From Candidatus Uhrbacteria bacterium (GTDB lineage Bacteria > Patescibacteriota > Patescibacteriia > 2-12-FULL-60-25): a DNA stretch of 40,629 nucleotides. Of the stretch, positions 27,141 through 39,700 are shown piece by piece. The position numbers and the translations under genes were made by a program. Where the stretch lies: positions 1-40,629 of the forward strand of contig JADZFU010000007.1 of assembly GCA_020854265.1 (NCBI GenBank), given 5' to 3'. The stretch's first letter is position 1, and the number at the start of each line of letters is the position of its first letter. The notes beneath the pieces were generated by a model. The model was given only the letters and a program-made list of their open reading frames with translations. It was not told where the DNA came from and ran no database searches.

Positions 27141-29690
27141 ATGTCCAGACTCTACCGCATCTTCTCGATTGCCGCGCTTGTCTTGCTGGGTTCTTCGGCT
27201 GTCTCGGGAGCATGGGCCGCCTCCCCCTCGGGAGCTGACTGGTTCCAGCTTCTGACGAATCAGCAAACTGGTGCAGATAATACGGGTGACGGCGGAAGCG
27301 GTAACGGCGATGATCTCAACTATTACTATGTTGGTCAGACGTTTACCACGGTCATGCAGATACGAGCCACCGGCCCTGGGGCAACAGCTGCCAATATCTG
27401 GATCGATTATCAATCCACGTCCGACACGGCTTCGGGTTTGACGACAGGATCCTTTTTCAACTCTTGGAGCGGACAAACCGTGAGTTCCACTATCTCGGCC
27501 GGAGTCGGCCGCGTATTCTCGACTGGATTCAATATTCCCGTCACGCAATCGAGCGGTACTGGTACCTTCGGTAACGTAAGTTGGACCGTTGTACGTCCTT
27601 CCGCGCCTGCGTATTCAACCTCTTCGCCACGCACGCTTGATATCAATGTCGGAACCATTGGATTAACGACCGAGTCGAACATCTCCCTTGCCGGCGTCGA
27701 CATCCTCGATGATGAAGAGGACTTCATGTTTAACGCATGGGCCGATATCACCAAGCCCTTTTCAGAAACCAATAACGTCGCCTCTGGTGCCACCGGTGTT
27801 TTGATCGATGCGGACTATCTCTTCCGGCTGTTTGATACCAAGCGCGGACAAGGATTCTCTACCTCGACTGCATATAATGCAGGAGGTGTCGGAACAGGCG
27901 TAAACACGGCTACACCGCCAGGAGTTTTGGCACTTTCACCGGCCCACTTCACCCCGACTTCATTTGACGCCTATTCCTGCTCGGGTGTTTGGGGAACAAA
28001 TGTCTGTAATGTGACCATGGATCCGCCAAGCCCGCTTGCCATTGTCGGCGATACGCGCAATTGGCAATACAACCAGCTCTATCAATTTTGTATTAGCGGA
28101 TATCAGGACTTTGCCTCGACCACGCAAGATCAATTGGGAGATTCGAATGGCCCGAATACCATGGACTTCACCTGTTACACCTTCACAACCGAGCCTGACA
28201 TTGTCGCTCCGCAGGTTGTAAGCGAGATCCCGGTAGCCGGTTCCAGCGGGAATTCCGTCAATACCAATATCACGGTCAATGTTGAAGATCGAAAAACCTA
28301 TCCATCCGGCCCTTCGGGCACGGGCGTTGCAACCACCACATGTGTATTTGATGTCTGGACCACGAGTCAGGCAACCACAACCTACTCCCTGCCTTCTGGT
28401 TTGGTCACCATCAATCCAATTTCCTACGGTTTCCAGTATGTAATTAATCCCGCAGTCGATTTCCCGCAAAACGAGCGCGTTTATGTCCGTACGACGGCTT
28501 GTCAGGATTTGGTTGGGAACACCATGACGCCTGATACCTGGTTCTTTGATACCGCCGATACAGATCCTCCTTATGTCGCGCTTCAAAATCCGGCCAATGA
28601 CACCATAGTCCCGACTTCATCAGCCAGCATACAGTTATCTGTATTCGATCTTGGAACCGGTGTCGATTTGTCTGAAACCGTCATCTTCATCAATGGAAAC
28701 TACTACACGTCCGGCGGCGGAGCTGGCACGGTCACCAATGTTGGAACCCTTATCTCTTTCACGACTTCAAGTGACTTCACGGCATTCGTTTCAAATACTT
28801 CGACCAATCAATATAACTTTAACTTTACTCCGCTAACATTTACGGACGGTGAAGCGGTGCCGATCATTGTGTATTCGGAGGATATTGGCGGCAATCTGAT
28901 GCCGCGTGCCGTATATGCATTAACGGCAGCGGGGACCGGAGTTTGTCCTTCGGGCGCAACCTACTGCGGTTCGAATACGTCATGGAACGGCTCGCAGTGT
29001 ATCGGAACGGCAACAACCAGTACGTCAACTTCATGTCCGTCGAGCGGCGGGGGAGGGGGAGGGACCTTTGTGAACGAGGTGAATCAGCCAACGGTGTATA
29101 TCGCGCAAATCGATGAAGATTCAGTATTGGTGACGTGGACGACCAATCGTCCGGCGACTTCGCGTGTCGTATTTGGCAAAGAATCTTCAACGGATATGAA
29201 CATTCGTCCAAATTATGGATACTCGAATACGACGCCCGAATATCCTGACAATGATACTTACCATTCGGTCATCATCGACGGTTTGGAAAATGGCGTGCTC
29301 TACTATTTCCGAGGTATATCGGAAGCAAATGGCGTAGAGGTGTATAGCCGCGAACTCCGCATGGCTCCGGTATTTGCAACCACTATAGTGAAAGAAGACG
29401 GAGAGATTGTTGGCGAACAGCCTATTTGTCCTGTTCAGCCGCCGCTGAATCCGGTCGGAGAAACCTTGCCCACCATTCCGGCTCCTGCGATACGTCCTTC
29501 GCGCCGTGGCCCGGTCCCGACGAATGTCGTTCCTCAACCCGTACGCACAACGCCTTCCGCACCAGCGCCAGCTCCTGTTTCAAGCGGCTCCGGATCAGGC
29601 GTGAAAATCACGGATATCCAGCGTACCGGGTCAAATTATACGTTTAAAGGAATCGGTTCTGGGAAGATTCGTGTATTCATCGTCAAATAA
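27141..29690 (+). CDS. Secreted Ig/Fn3 multi-domain surface protein (C-terminus probably cut by frameshift)
   Basis: 849 residues from ATG 27141 (a TTG three codons earlier is possible). A signal peptide ends near GAWAASP. Beta domains follow with Big_5-like blocks (PQVVSEIPVAGSSGNSVNTNI, VALQNPANDTIVPTSSASI), several Cys pairs, a Gly linker at about 635, then a fibronectin-like domain (LVTWTTNRPATSRVVFGK...VIIDGLENGVLYYFR). A Pro-rich stretch precedes a final piece, KITDIQRTGSNYTFKGIGSGKIRVFIVK. That end reads as the first half of an Ig-like domain whose second half is encoded in the next frame from 29671. Likely role: host-attachment or surface scaffold (inference). Confidence 0.8.
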   Translation: MSRLYRIFSIAALVLLGSSAVSGAWAASPSGADWFQLLTNQQTGADNTGDGGSGNGDDLNYYYVGQTFTTVMQIRATGPGATAANIWIDYQSTSDTASGLTTGSFFNSWSGQTVSSTISAGVGRVFSTGFNIPVTQSSGTGTFGNVSWTVVRPSAPAYSTSSPRTLDINVGTIGLTTESNISLAGVDILDDEEDFMFNAWADITKPFSETNNVASGATGVLIDADYLFRLFDTKRGQGFSTSTAYNAGGVGTGVNTATPPGVLALSPAHFTPTSFDAYSCSGVWGTNVCNVTMDPPSPLAIVGDTRNWQYNQLYQFCISGYQDFASTTQDQLGDSNGPNTMDFTCYTFTTEPDIVAPQVVSEIPVAGSSGNSVNTNITVNVEDRKTYPSGPSGTGVATTTCVFDVWTTSQATTTYSLPSGLVTINPISYGFQYVINPAVDFPQNERVYVRTTACQDLVGNTMTPDTWFFDTADTDPPYVALQNPANDTIVPTSSASIQLSVFDLGTGVDLSETVIFINGNYYTSGGGAGTVTNVGTLISFTTSSDFTAFVSNTSTNQYNFNFTPLTFTDGEAVPIIVYSEDIGGNLMPRAVYALTAAGTGVCPSGATYCGSNTSWNGSQCIGTATTSTSTSCPSSGGGGGGTFVNEVNQPTVYIAQIDEDSVLVTWTTNRPATSRVVFGKESSTDMNIRPNYGYSNTTPEYPDNDTYHSVIIDGLENGVLYYFRGISEANGVEVYSRELRMAPVFATTIVKEDGEIVGEQPICPVQPPLNPVGETLPTIPAPAIRPSRRGPVPTNVVPQPVRTTPSAPAPAPVSSGSGSGVKITDIQRTGSNYTFKGIGSGKIRVFIVK

Positions 29691-29694
29691 CCAT

Positions 29695-30684
29695 ATGGAA
29701 GACCAAGACATCATCGCATCAAGTACTGCCCAGACCGGCGCGGACGGAAATTGGCAGGCGGACATCCCTTCAAATATCGAAGCTGGACTGCATAAAGTCG
29801 TGGCTGTCGATGAGTCTGGAAATCAGGATGAGGCGTTATTGTTTGTAGAGCGCGGCTGGATCGCGCAAGCGACCACGCTCATCCCGCCGGCATTTGGTTT
29901 TTCCATCTTGTTCTTTTTGTTGGTGATTGTCGTTTTGGCGGTAAACTCCGTACGTTTAGGCAAAAAAGCAGATGAATCAATAGCCACGAAGACAAAGCGC
30001 AAGTACATGCTTCACGCTATATACTTCTCAAGCTTTATGGTGGTTTTGTCGCTCGTTGTCGGGATTGCCATGAATTTCTCGACCGGGATTTTGGGACGTG
30101 CACTCAATCCATTCATGCCCATCCAAGCGGCCGACATTCCAACGGATGTATCAGGCTCTATCACGGACATATTTGGCCGTCCGGTCGAAGGCTTGTCCGT
30201 GCATGCGGGGGATACCAGAGTAACAACCGGTGATAGCGGCATGTATGCGTTTAGCGGTATATCAAAAAATGACGGTCTGACTATCACGCATCCGCGCCTT
30301 TCGAAAGCAATCAATAAAGAGATCGATGACACGGCGACCATGAACTTTCTATTCGATCTGGATGTGATGCAGTCCTTGCTTGATGTCGTTGATCTGGAAT
30401 CCCGTGGAGATCTGCGCTCGCTTTACAAACAGGTCTTTGTCGATTCAATGAAAACAAAAGTAAGCCAGCAAGACTTCATTGCAAACTATCCCGCCAATTT
30501 CAACGGCTCCAGCCGAAACGATCGTGCGGTGTATATCGGAAAAGTCACCAGTATCGAGGACTACTCTTCAGATGTGGACAAACAAGTTTATCCACAAGCT
30601 ATTAACATCGAAGTTTTTAGCTTAAAAGGCGTCGTAAACTATATTTTTACGCTAGAACAAGGCAAATGGAAGCTGATTTTCTAA
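29695..30684 (+). CDS. Membrane protein with Ig half-domain; probable continuation of the 27141 gene
   Basis: 329 residues from ATG 29695; the open frame reaches back to GTG 29671 inside the upstream gene. No signal peptide is present, yet residues 1-52 read as the second half of an extracellular Ig-like domain (GADGNWQADIPSNIEAGLHKVVAVDESGNQ). Two TM segments follow (about 66-85 and 108-128). An extracellular carboxypeptidase-regulatory-like segment comes next (VSGSITDIFGRPVEGLSVHAGDTRVTTGDSGMYAFSGI), then a C-terminal domain with RSLYKQVFVDSM and VNYIFTLEQGKWKLIF. A +1 shift near 29680-29690 would join both frames into one protein of about 1180 residues. Alternatively this is a separate gene translated by coupling. 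Confidence 0.7.
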   Translation: MEDQDIIASSTAQTGADGNWQADIPSNIEAGLHKVVAVDESGNQDEALLFVERGWIAQATTLIPPAFGFSILFFLLVIVVLAVNSVRLGKKADESIATKTKRKYMLHAIYFSSFMVVLSLVVGIAMNFSTGILGRALNPFMPIQAADIPTDVSGSITDIFGRPVEGLSVHAGDTRVTTGDSGMYAFSGISKNDGLTITHPRLSKAINKEIDDTATMNFLFDLDVMQSLLDVVDLESRGDLRSLYKQVFVDSMKTKVSQQDFIANYPANFNGSSRNDRAVYIGKVTSIEDYSSDVDKQVYPQAINIEVFSLKGVVNYIFTLEQGKWKLIF

Positions 30685-30686
30685 AA

Positions 30687-30716
30687 TTGGCTTGTTAGAG
30701 CAAAATTTGCTAAGAT
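30687..30716 (+). promoter_or_regulatory. Promoter of the giant fibre gene
   Basis: TTGGCT (30687-30692), 18-nt spacer, TGC-extended TAAGAT (30711-30716). +1 about 30723 leaves a leader of about 42 nt with no SD next to the GTG start. Confidence 0.5.
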
Positions 30717-30764
30717 ATATATAGAGGAATTGGGCGCCAGAAAAGCGTCCGATTCTTTGTACCT

Positions 30765-33700
30765 GTGAAATTTTTACACGCATTTATCCGCCCGTTCTTT
30801 TCCGCCATGGGATCGCCCATAGGCCTTTTGGCGTTCATTGCGGTCACAGTTGCATGGATGTCGGCTGTTCTTCCGGCGTCAGCAGCCATCCCAAAAGAAA
30901 TTAACTATCAATCACGTCTCCGCGATGCGAGCTTGAATCCGATTACAACCGCAACGGATATTCAATTCACGATTTATTCTTCGCCGACGCTTGGGACATT
31001 CTCCGATCCTGCCACCGCCGGTGGTCCCTTGCTCTGGAAAGGTGTTTACGATGGATCAACTTGTCCGCAAATCACCCCAGATACAGATGGATACTTTGCT
31101 GTTCAGCTAGGATCATCCTGTGCGGTATTTCCTTCATACATCGACTGGAATCAAACCCTGTATCTTGGCGTCCGTATCGGAACCGATGCCGAAGCAACTC
31201 CTCGCGTTCAGCTTTCCGCGCATCAGTATGCACTCAACTCGGATGCGGTTGATACATTCAGCGCTTCATCCACAGCAGCTTCAGGAACGCTCTTGGCTTT
31301 AGACGCCAATCTCAATTTCAATATCCTTACGGGCGGATTCTTCGGCGGATATTTCAACATGGCCTCCACCACGGCCTCATCCACCATAGCGGGAAACTTT
31401 GAGGTAGCTGGAAATGTCGAATTAGGCGACTCGACCGCTGACCTTATTACCGTAAATGGTCGCTTCAACACCGATTTGATCCCGGCTTTTGATCTCCAAT
31501 ACAGCCTTGGCAATTCCACAAACCGCTGGAATGCCGAGCTTGGCTCGGTAACGGCTACGGCGGTTACGACAACCAATCTTTTTGTCAGCCAACTGACATT
31601 CTCATCCGCAACCGGTGTTTCATTGAATCTGACAGATACGCTTTACATCAATACCATCGCGATAAATGCAACGGGTACAACCTCTACCAACTCTGGTGCG
31701 TGGCTCATCGGCGTGTATGATGAATTCGATTTCTCCAATGCGACCAATGTACAGGATGTTCTAGATGATATTGATGCGCAGATAGCGCTCGCTTCGGCAA
31801 CGGATACGCTCCAAACCGTAACGGCGGCGGGCAATACAACCACCAATGCTATCCAATTCGCCGGAGGAACCTCCACGGGCGTTTTCAACATCACGGGGGT
31901 CGGCACTTCTACCGTCAGTAACAACTTTGAAGTCGAGGGCCATGTTTCGTTCGGTAATTCCGGCCGTATTGATGGAGGAGATATTTTTGCAAGCACACCG
32001 GCCTCGGTAGTCGTAAATGTAGAAGAGCTTTTTACGGGAACTTTGCCCGATTTTACACGCGGCATCACGTCTTTTATCAAGGTGAATGATTCGGGCGTTT
32101 CATCCGCGGCAAGCATTGCGGGTTATGAATCAGAAGCGTCTACGGAGGCAGGTGATACGACAAACTACACAAATTTTTTGACGGGTATCCGTGGTCAGAC
32201 AAACCACTATGGCGATGGGATCTTGAGCAACTCCTATGGCGTGCACGGTCTCAATGGTCTTGCAGGTCCTGGCACCATTACAAATGCCTACGGCGTACTG
32301 GGTCAGAGCTATGCATTCACCGCCGGCACGATGACGAATGCCTACGCGCTCTATGCTCAAGCATTCGACAATACGGGCGGTGCGGCCGTCACCAATAACT
32401 ATGGTCTCTATCTTGAGGACCAGTCCGGCGTCGGTACAAATGCATGGAACTTCTATTCGGACGGCGCAACCGCTCAGAATATCATCGAGGGTATGCTTGG
32501 TATCGGAGTCGCGACGGCAACATCAAAACTCCATGTAAACTCCGGACTTGCGACCATTGTCCCTATTTTTACCATGGGAAATGCCGCTGCCGATGTACAG
32601 CTGTTCAACTCAACGGGTACGCCCGAAGGTTTTGTTACGGGTTCCATGGGTGATTTGGCATTTGATCCGGTGAATGGCCGCCTCTATATCAAGCAAACGG
32701 GGACATCAACCGCTACGGGTTGGGTTCCTTTCGCAACAGGCACCACATCAGAAGTCGACACGCTTCAAACCGTTACAGCCCGCGGCGCAACGACTACGCT
32801 TACAACGTATTTCCAAAACACCTCAACCTTCCGCGACATTGTTCCGGAAACGCATAATACGTATTCGCTCGGCACCACATCAACCCGTTGGAAAGAATTG
32901 TATGCGGTGACCACGTTTGTTGGCTCAAGTACATGGGCCTTGGAACAAGCAACAAATGGTGGTTTCTCGGTCAGAAATACAGGAAATATAAACGATTCCA
33001 TCCGTATCGACTCAGATGGCGATGTTGGTATCGGTACTTCGGAGCAAGGGATGGCTCCGCTCGCACGTTTGCACGTGCTCGGTGGACAAGTTCTCATGGG
33101 TGGAAATCTAGGTGAAGAAATTTTCAACATAGATCCGTCCACAGTTACAGTTTCTATTGGTGATTACAGTGCGTGGAATTCAAATACCTACATCCAAGTT
33201 GATGACGGAAATCAGCGCATCATCATGCCGAATGGTCGTGTTGGTATCGGTACGGCTAATCCGATTTCACGCCTGCATGTTGCAAATCCGCTTTCGACAA
33301 CTTCTGGAAATGCAATTTTGACTCTTGCGAATATTTCCGGTGATTCCCAGTTCTTCAATGTCACATCAAGCCCTGAAAATGCCATCTTCGGTTCCATTGG
33401 CGACGTAGCTATCGATGTCGTAAACGGCGTGATGTACGTAAAAAGCACGGGGACCTTCACCAATGTTGGCTGGATTACGATCGCGACAAGTACAAGCGGC
33501 CAGGCTACATCAACAATTTCGCTAAACGCTGCATACGATGGGGCGAGCGGAAATGGCAGCGGTCGGGTAGTCACCATAGACAGCGGTCCGATTCAACTAA
33601 ACACCAGTCGAGGACTGTCCGGCGGGCTTGATTATTTCCCTTCCGTCCAAATCCAAAGCGTGACGGATACGGCGGGCGGCCTCTCGTTCGGGGTATTTGA

Positions 33701-36700
33701 TTTTGGATCGTCAAGCGGTACGGTTGCTGTATTCGGCCCAGATTTATCAAACTGGACGGCAACCCAAACGGGCTTTATTTCACATACCAAAAATACGAAT
33801 GAATTTTCGATCGGCTTATTGAATTCGGGCGGCAGTCTAGAATTCAGACCGACAGGTGCCATTTTGGATGCTACCGATATAGATCTGAATGGAGATGGGC
33901 AGATCTCGATAACAGGATATGGGACCGATGGTGCGGTGCTGATTTACAATAATTCGACAGCTCCGGAAACCAGCGTACTGCGTTTGGCCAATAATGTTGC
34001 TGCGATGAATCAGTATGTTGGAACTGGCGATCCGGAAGGTGTCGTGTCAGCGACAATCGGATCCATGTTCTACCGCACTGATTCAAGCGGAAGCTCATCC
34101 ACGCAAGTGTATGTAAAAATCGCAGATGGCGGCGGTACGACAGGATGGGTTGCGCTCGCGGATGTTTCATCACTTGGAGTGTCGACAAGCAATACTCTCC
34201 AGACTGCCTATAATGGCGGGAACACCATTCAAACGTCCGGAGTTTCATCTCCAATACACATTCAGGTTCCGGAACCTGCGGCATTCTCAAGCGTGCCTGG
34301 CTTGGTAATCACCTCGACTTCATCAAATCGCGGGCTGACATTTGGGAGAAATAATTTCGGGTCCGACTTTACTTCGTTTGGAATGGCGGAGGACGTCACG
34401 AACCCATCATCAGCCTCCGGCGCATTTGCATTCTACAATCACAATACAAGCCGGTTTGGGTTTTCATTGTTGGGAAATGCCGGGAACTCGGTCGGGACAT
34501 TCTCGCTGAAAAATACGGATAATGGAGATACGTCGGCATTTGAATTGAATAACTCTGCCGATGTCGATTTTCATCGCATCCTCGATTTGGGAAATGTGTA
34601 TGGCAATATCGTCTTCCAAGCATCCACGGGTACGCCGGAAGGAAACTATTCAGGTGACGCGGGAGATGTGTACTTCGACATGGAAGGGAATACCTCGGGC
34701 GGACAGATGTATGTAAAAACAACTTTCGGCGGAAATACTGGCTGGGTAGGTGTTGCCACGGTTGATATGCTCGGATCGATCACGACCTCAACCGAAACGC
34801 TCCAATCCGTGACCAATAACGGAAACACGACAACCAATTCAATGGAGATTATCCGTCAGCTTCCGGAAGCAGACTCAACGCGTGCTCCGTATCTTGTATT
34901 GCGCGATACCACGACGACCGATCAGGGGCTTGTCTTGGCGCGATACAACTCCGGAGGGGGGAGCGATACCAATAGCTTGATCGCATTCACGTCAGATATC
35001 AGCGATCCGAATTCTGCAACGAGCGTTGTTCTTGATTACGGTCACCAGAACAATTATCTTAACATGCAGGTATATGACGGAGGCAGCTTCCAAGCAAGTT
35101 TTGCACTAGGTCAGGTCATGCAATTTACTTCCATGCTTGATCGGGGATTGGGCCCGGACTCTTCAATCTCGATTACGAATTCCGGAAATATCCGTGGATT
35201 CTTGGGCATCAGCAATCCTCAAACGGCAATCGATTTCTTCTTGGCAACGGGCACTCCCGAAGGCAATGAAACAGCAAACTCGGGATCGCTTTGGTTCAAT
35301 CACAATGCAACCTCGGGCGACCACCTCTACATCAAGACAACGGATGGTCCCTCTACCGGCTGGGTCCGTATCGCTACACTGAACGACATTCCTACTTCAA
35401 CCACAGCTTCAACCGATACTCTGCAGTCGGTAACGGCTCGCGGAGCAACCACAACGCTTCAAACATACTTCCAAAACACCTCAACGTTCCGCGATATTAT
35501 CCCGGAGTCTAATCTCGCCTATAACCTCGGTGTTTCAACATCCCGCTGGAATAGTCTTTGGACTGGAACGGCAAATATTGGAACTTCAACCTGGTCGCTT
35601 ACAACCAAAGGTGAAGATCGATTCTCGATCAACTCTATGCCGAACGGAAACGGCACCGAGACCATTTCGATCGCGAATACCACAGGAAATGTGGGTATTA
35701 ATTCCAATGCGCCTACGTCCAAGCTCTTCGTGAATGTCGGTAACGTGGACGGTATTATGGTTCGGACTACGAATTCAGGTTATATAGGCGTGGGCACAAC
35801 CCCATCCACGGAGTGGAGACTTGCAAATAACTTTTTCACTTCAAACCGCTTTGATCTTTTGTACAATGGCGGCTCGGTAATGGCTGTCACAACGGCTGGA
35901 AGTGCCGCATTCGGGACGGCGCCAGTCGCCTCAAATCGTCTCAGCGTAAACGGGGCCGTGGCTATCGGTGGAACCGGCTACTCGGACACTGCAGCGCCAG
36001 CCAACGGTATGATCGTGCAAGGGAATGTAGGCTTTGGAACCTCAGCGCCAGCGACCAAACTTCATGTAGATAGCGGTGCCGCTTCGACAACAGCAATCAT
36101 GACGGCAGGTAATTTGGCAGGGAATTTCCAGTTATTCAATGCTTCAGCATCACCTCAGGGTGCAATTACCGGCTCGGTAGGGGATCTCGTGATCGACTCT
36201 ACCAATGGAAGAATGTACTTCAAAGAAACGGGCGACTCCACCAATACCGGCTGGTCTTTGGTAGCTACTGGCACAACTCCGGTGAATGCATTTGTCCAAA
36301 ACGGCAACTCCTTTGGCGCGACGGCCGTCCTTGGCACGAATGATAACAACTCCTTATCGCTTGAAACCCTGAATCAGGCTCGAGTTACAATTGACAGCGT
36401 CGGTCACGTTTCCATTGCTTCAGCATCGTCAGGTGCTCCGACACTCACGGTAAGTGCTGCCGGTGACAGTAGCGGAATTCGCCTAGCCGGTACGTCAGAC
36501 ACGATTTATCGCCAGCAAGGGGGTGGTACGGACGTATTTACTATTCGTACCGCAGGCGCTGATACCTATTTGAATGCACTTACAGGAAACAATCTTCACT
36601 TAGGCGCAAATGGCGGAACAACCCAGTCGGATTTGGTGATTACGAGCGGAAATATCGTGCAATCTAATCGGGAGTTCCGTGTTGTAAATACGCTTACCGG

Positions 36701-39700
36701 TTCTGGAACTGCTCGCATCGGTCAGCGAATTGCAAGCGCGACGAACTCCGGAAATCAGACCGGCGACACCACGCAGTTGCTTATTGCTCCTGATGATGGG
36801 GGACTGAATTCAACGGGCTTAAATATCGGCCTTGACGTAACTCTCGCATCGCTGTCTGGCGGAACAAATCTCGCGGCACGATTCAATACTGGTACAACAA
36901 ATACGCAGGGAATTCTCACGATTGCTAATGCCGGCGGAGATTTCCAACTGTTCCGAATAGACGCCCTTCCAAATGGAAACACGACCGGATCCATCGGCGA
37001 TATTGCTGTTGACTCTACCAATGGCCGCATCTACCTCAAAGAAACCGGTACAAACACAAACACTGGTTGGGCGGTTGTAGCGACAGGTACAGCCTCTATA
37101 CCAACTTTGCAGCAGGTAACAACCGCAGGAAACACCACCACTCTCCCGATCTACGTTCAAAACACATCTACATTCCGAGATATCATTCCGGAATCGAGTC
37201 TCGCATACAATCTTGGCGTTTCAACGTCCCGCTGGAATAGTCTTTGGACAGGTACGGCGAATATCGGTACTTCAACATGGTCTCTTACGACCAAGGGTGA
37301 TGATCGTTTCACGATTAACAGCAGCTCAGATGGCGGCGGATCAGAGGCATTTACAATTTTGAAAGGTGGAGCAAATGTCGGTATTGGAAACACCAACCCT
37401 ACAAACCGCTTGTCGGTTGGAGATGGGTCGACCAGTATTCAGCGCATCGATGTGAATGGCGGCGTTCAGTCGCTGATCGAATTTAAGGAGGCTGGCGTAA
37501 ACCGTTTCATGCTGGCCAGCAACGATATTTCCGGTGCATTCGGTCTCTATAACTTTGCCGACACCCGCTACAACTTCCTGGTCGGCTCAACGGGCAATGT
37601 TGTATTCGGAGGAGATAATATCAACCCCTTTGTTACGACAGCACGCACACTCACAGTATCAGGTGCTGTTAACCAGCGCGCTATGTTGAACCTCCGTACA
37701 ACGGAAAGCGATAATTCCGGAAATACCAGCATTCTGAACTTCTTGTCCGAAGCAAATACAGGTGCCGCCGACGAGCGTATGGCATCCATCCAGATGATCT
37801 CGACCGGAAACACGGCTAATAATCGGGGTTCGAATATAGAGTTCTATACCAAGCCGGACGGCGGGGCATTGGCTCGCTCAATGACCATCCACTCAGATGG
37901 CCGTGTTTCAATTGGAACGCAGACAGGTTCTTCAGCCTTGAACGTTATCTCATCATCAAGCACGTCATTATCCTTGCTTACATTAAGCAATTCATCTGCT
38001 ACCTCTTCATTCTTTGCTGTTACCACATCTCCAGAAGGTACTATCACTGGTTCAAGAGGTGATATCGCAATCGATTCAACCAATGGTCGCATGTACGTTA
38101 AGGAATCAGGCATTGGAACAAATACGGGTTGGGCAGCAGTAGCAACAGGAACAGTTCCGACAATATCCCTTCAGTCTGCATATAACGGAGGCGGGACGGG
38201 TCTTGGTCGCTTTGTCACGACAACCAGCGGCCTTCCTACAACCTTGATCGCAGGCTCATCTACGGTCGGAGAAACCGTATTACGTTTACAGGACAAGCAG
38301 GGATCGAATGATGTCTTCCTGTTCCAGACGCGTGACAATGATGCCGGACTTGAACTGACAACAATGACGATTTCCGACGGTGATGCAACGAATGTGAACC
38401 GCATCCAACACATCGTTGGCAATGGTTTCTTGAATATCCAAGGAACGAGCAATTCGACTGATGCACGAGCGCTTTCCGTGAACGGCCAATATGGATTGGT
38501 ATTAAGCTCGAATGCAACAGGTCAGGTTCATATTCAGTCAGGACTCGGCACATCTAGTACGCGCGTGAGTCTCGTAACGCCGAATGTTCCTTTCTTCGAA
38601 TTAGCAGATCCGTTTCAGACGGTAGGTATCTACACAACAAACAGCGATCCGAATTTGAGCTTGGGTGCAGCTACCGGTTCGCTAGCCGTCGATTACGCGA
38701 GCGGAGCATTGTATATTCGTGAGGGCGTTGTCTCTACGACCTGGAGCCGTCTCGTTACTGATGGTTCTGCATTCGTTCAAAACGGCAATGCATTCGGAAC
38801 GCTTGCAACGCTTGGTACGACCGATGCGAATGATTTGAGAATTATTACGAATGGCACGGAGGCGCTCCGTATCGAAAGCACGGGTGATGTCGGAATCGGT
38901 CAAGTTGATGCCCGTGCAACCGAATTGGTGAATATTCTTGGAGGTGACACGATCGGAAAGAATGCGTATTTGAAACTCGATGCGGATGACGGATCGGCAG
39001 GCGGGTACGGTGCTGGTATCTATTTGAACTCCGATTACTTGGGCGGTGGCGGAGGTCCATTTATCAATTTCAATGAAAACGGAAACCTTAAAGGTACGAT
39101 TGGTACCGAAACAGGAACCGGTCTTATTTTTACAACCGGCACAAGTACAAGCGAGAGTATCTCTTTAAGGACGAGTTCCACCTTGCGAATGGCAATTAAT
39201 GCTGATGGGAATATTGGGATAGGTACCAGCACGGCTGCATATAAGCTGCATTTGGCTACAGCCGCCGACACGCAGGCCCAATTCTCCACAAACAACTTCT
39301 CCACAATCGCAGGACAGATAGAAGGAGCATGGAATGGGCTTACGAATCCGTTTGTCATCCAAGGACTTGGGACGGCGCATGATATTGCAATTACTCCAGT
39401 AACGAATTCACCGACTGACGGCATTGTAATCACAGCAGCCGGAAATGTCGGAATTGGTGCAACTGGCCCTGGAGAAAAATTCGTCGTGCTAGAAAATAAT
39501 GCGGGAAGTATTCACACGGCATTCTTCGTCAATGATGCGAATTCGACCGCTGCATTTGGAGTCGCTATTCGTGCAGGCTCAAACAGCTCAGCCGGAGCAT
39601 CCATGATGACATTCTTGCGTCCGGACGGTACATCGATCGGCAGCATCTCTCAAAATGCAGCCAATACGGTTGCTTATAATACGACTTCGGACAAACGCTT

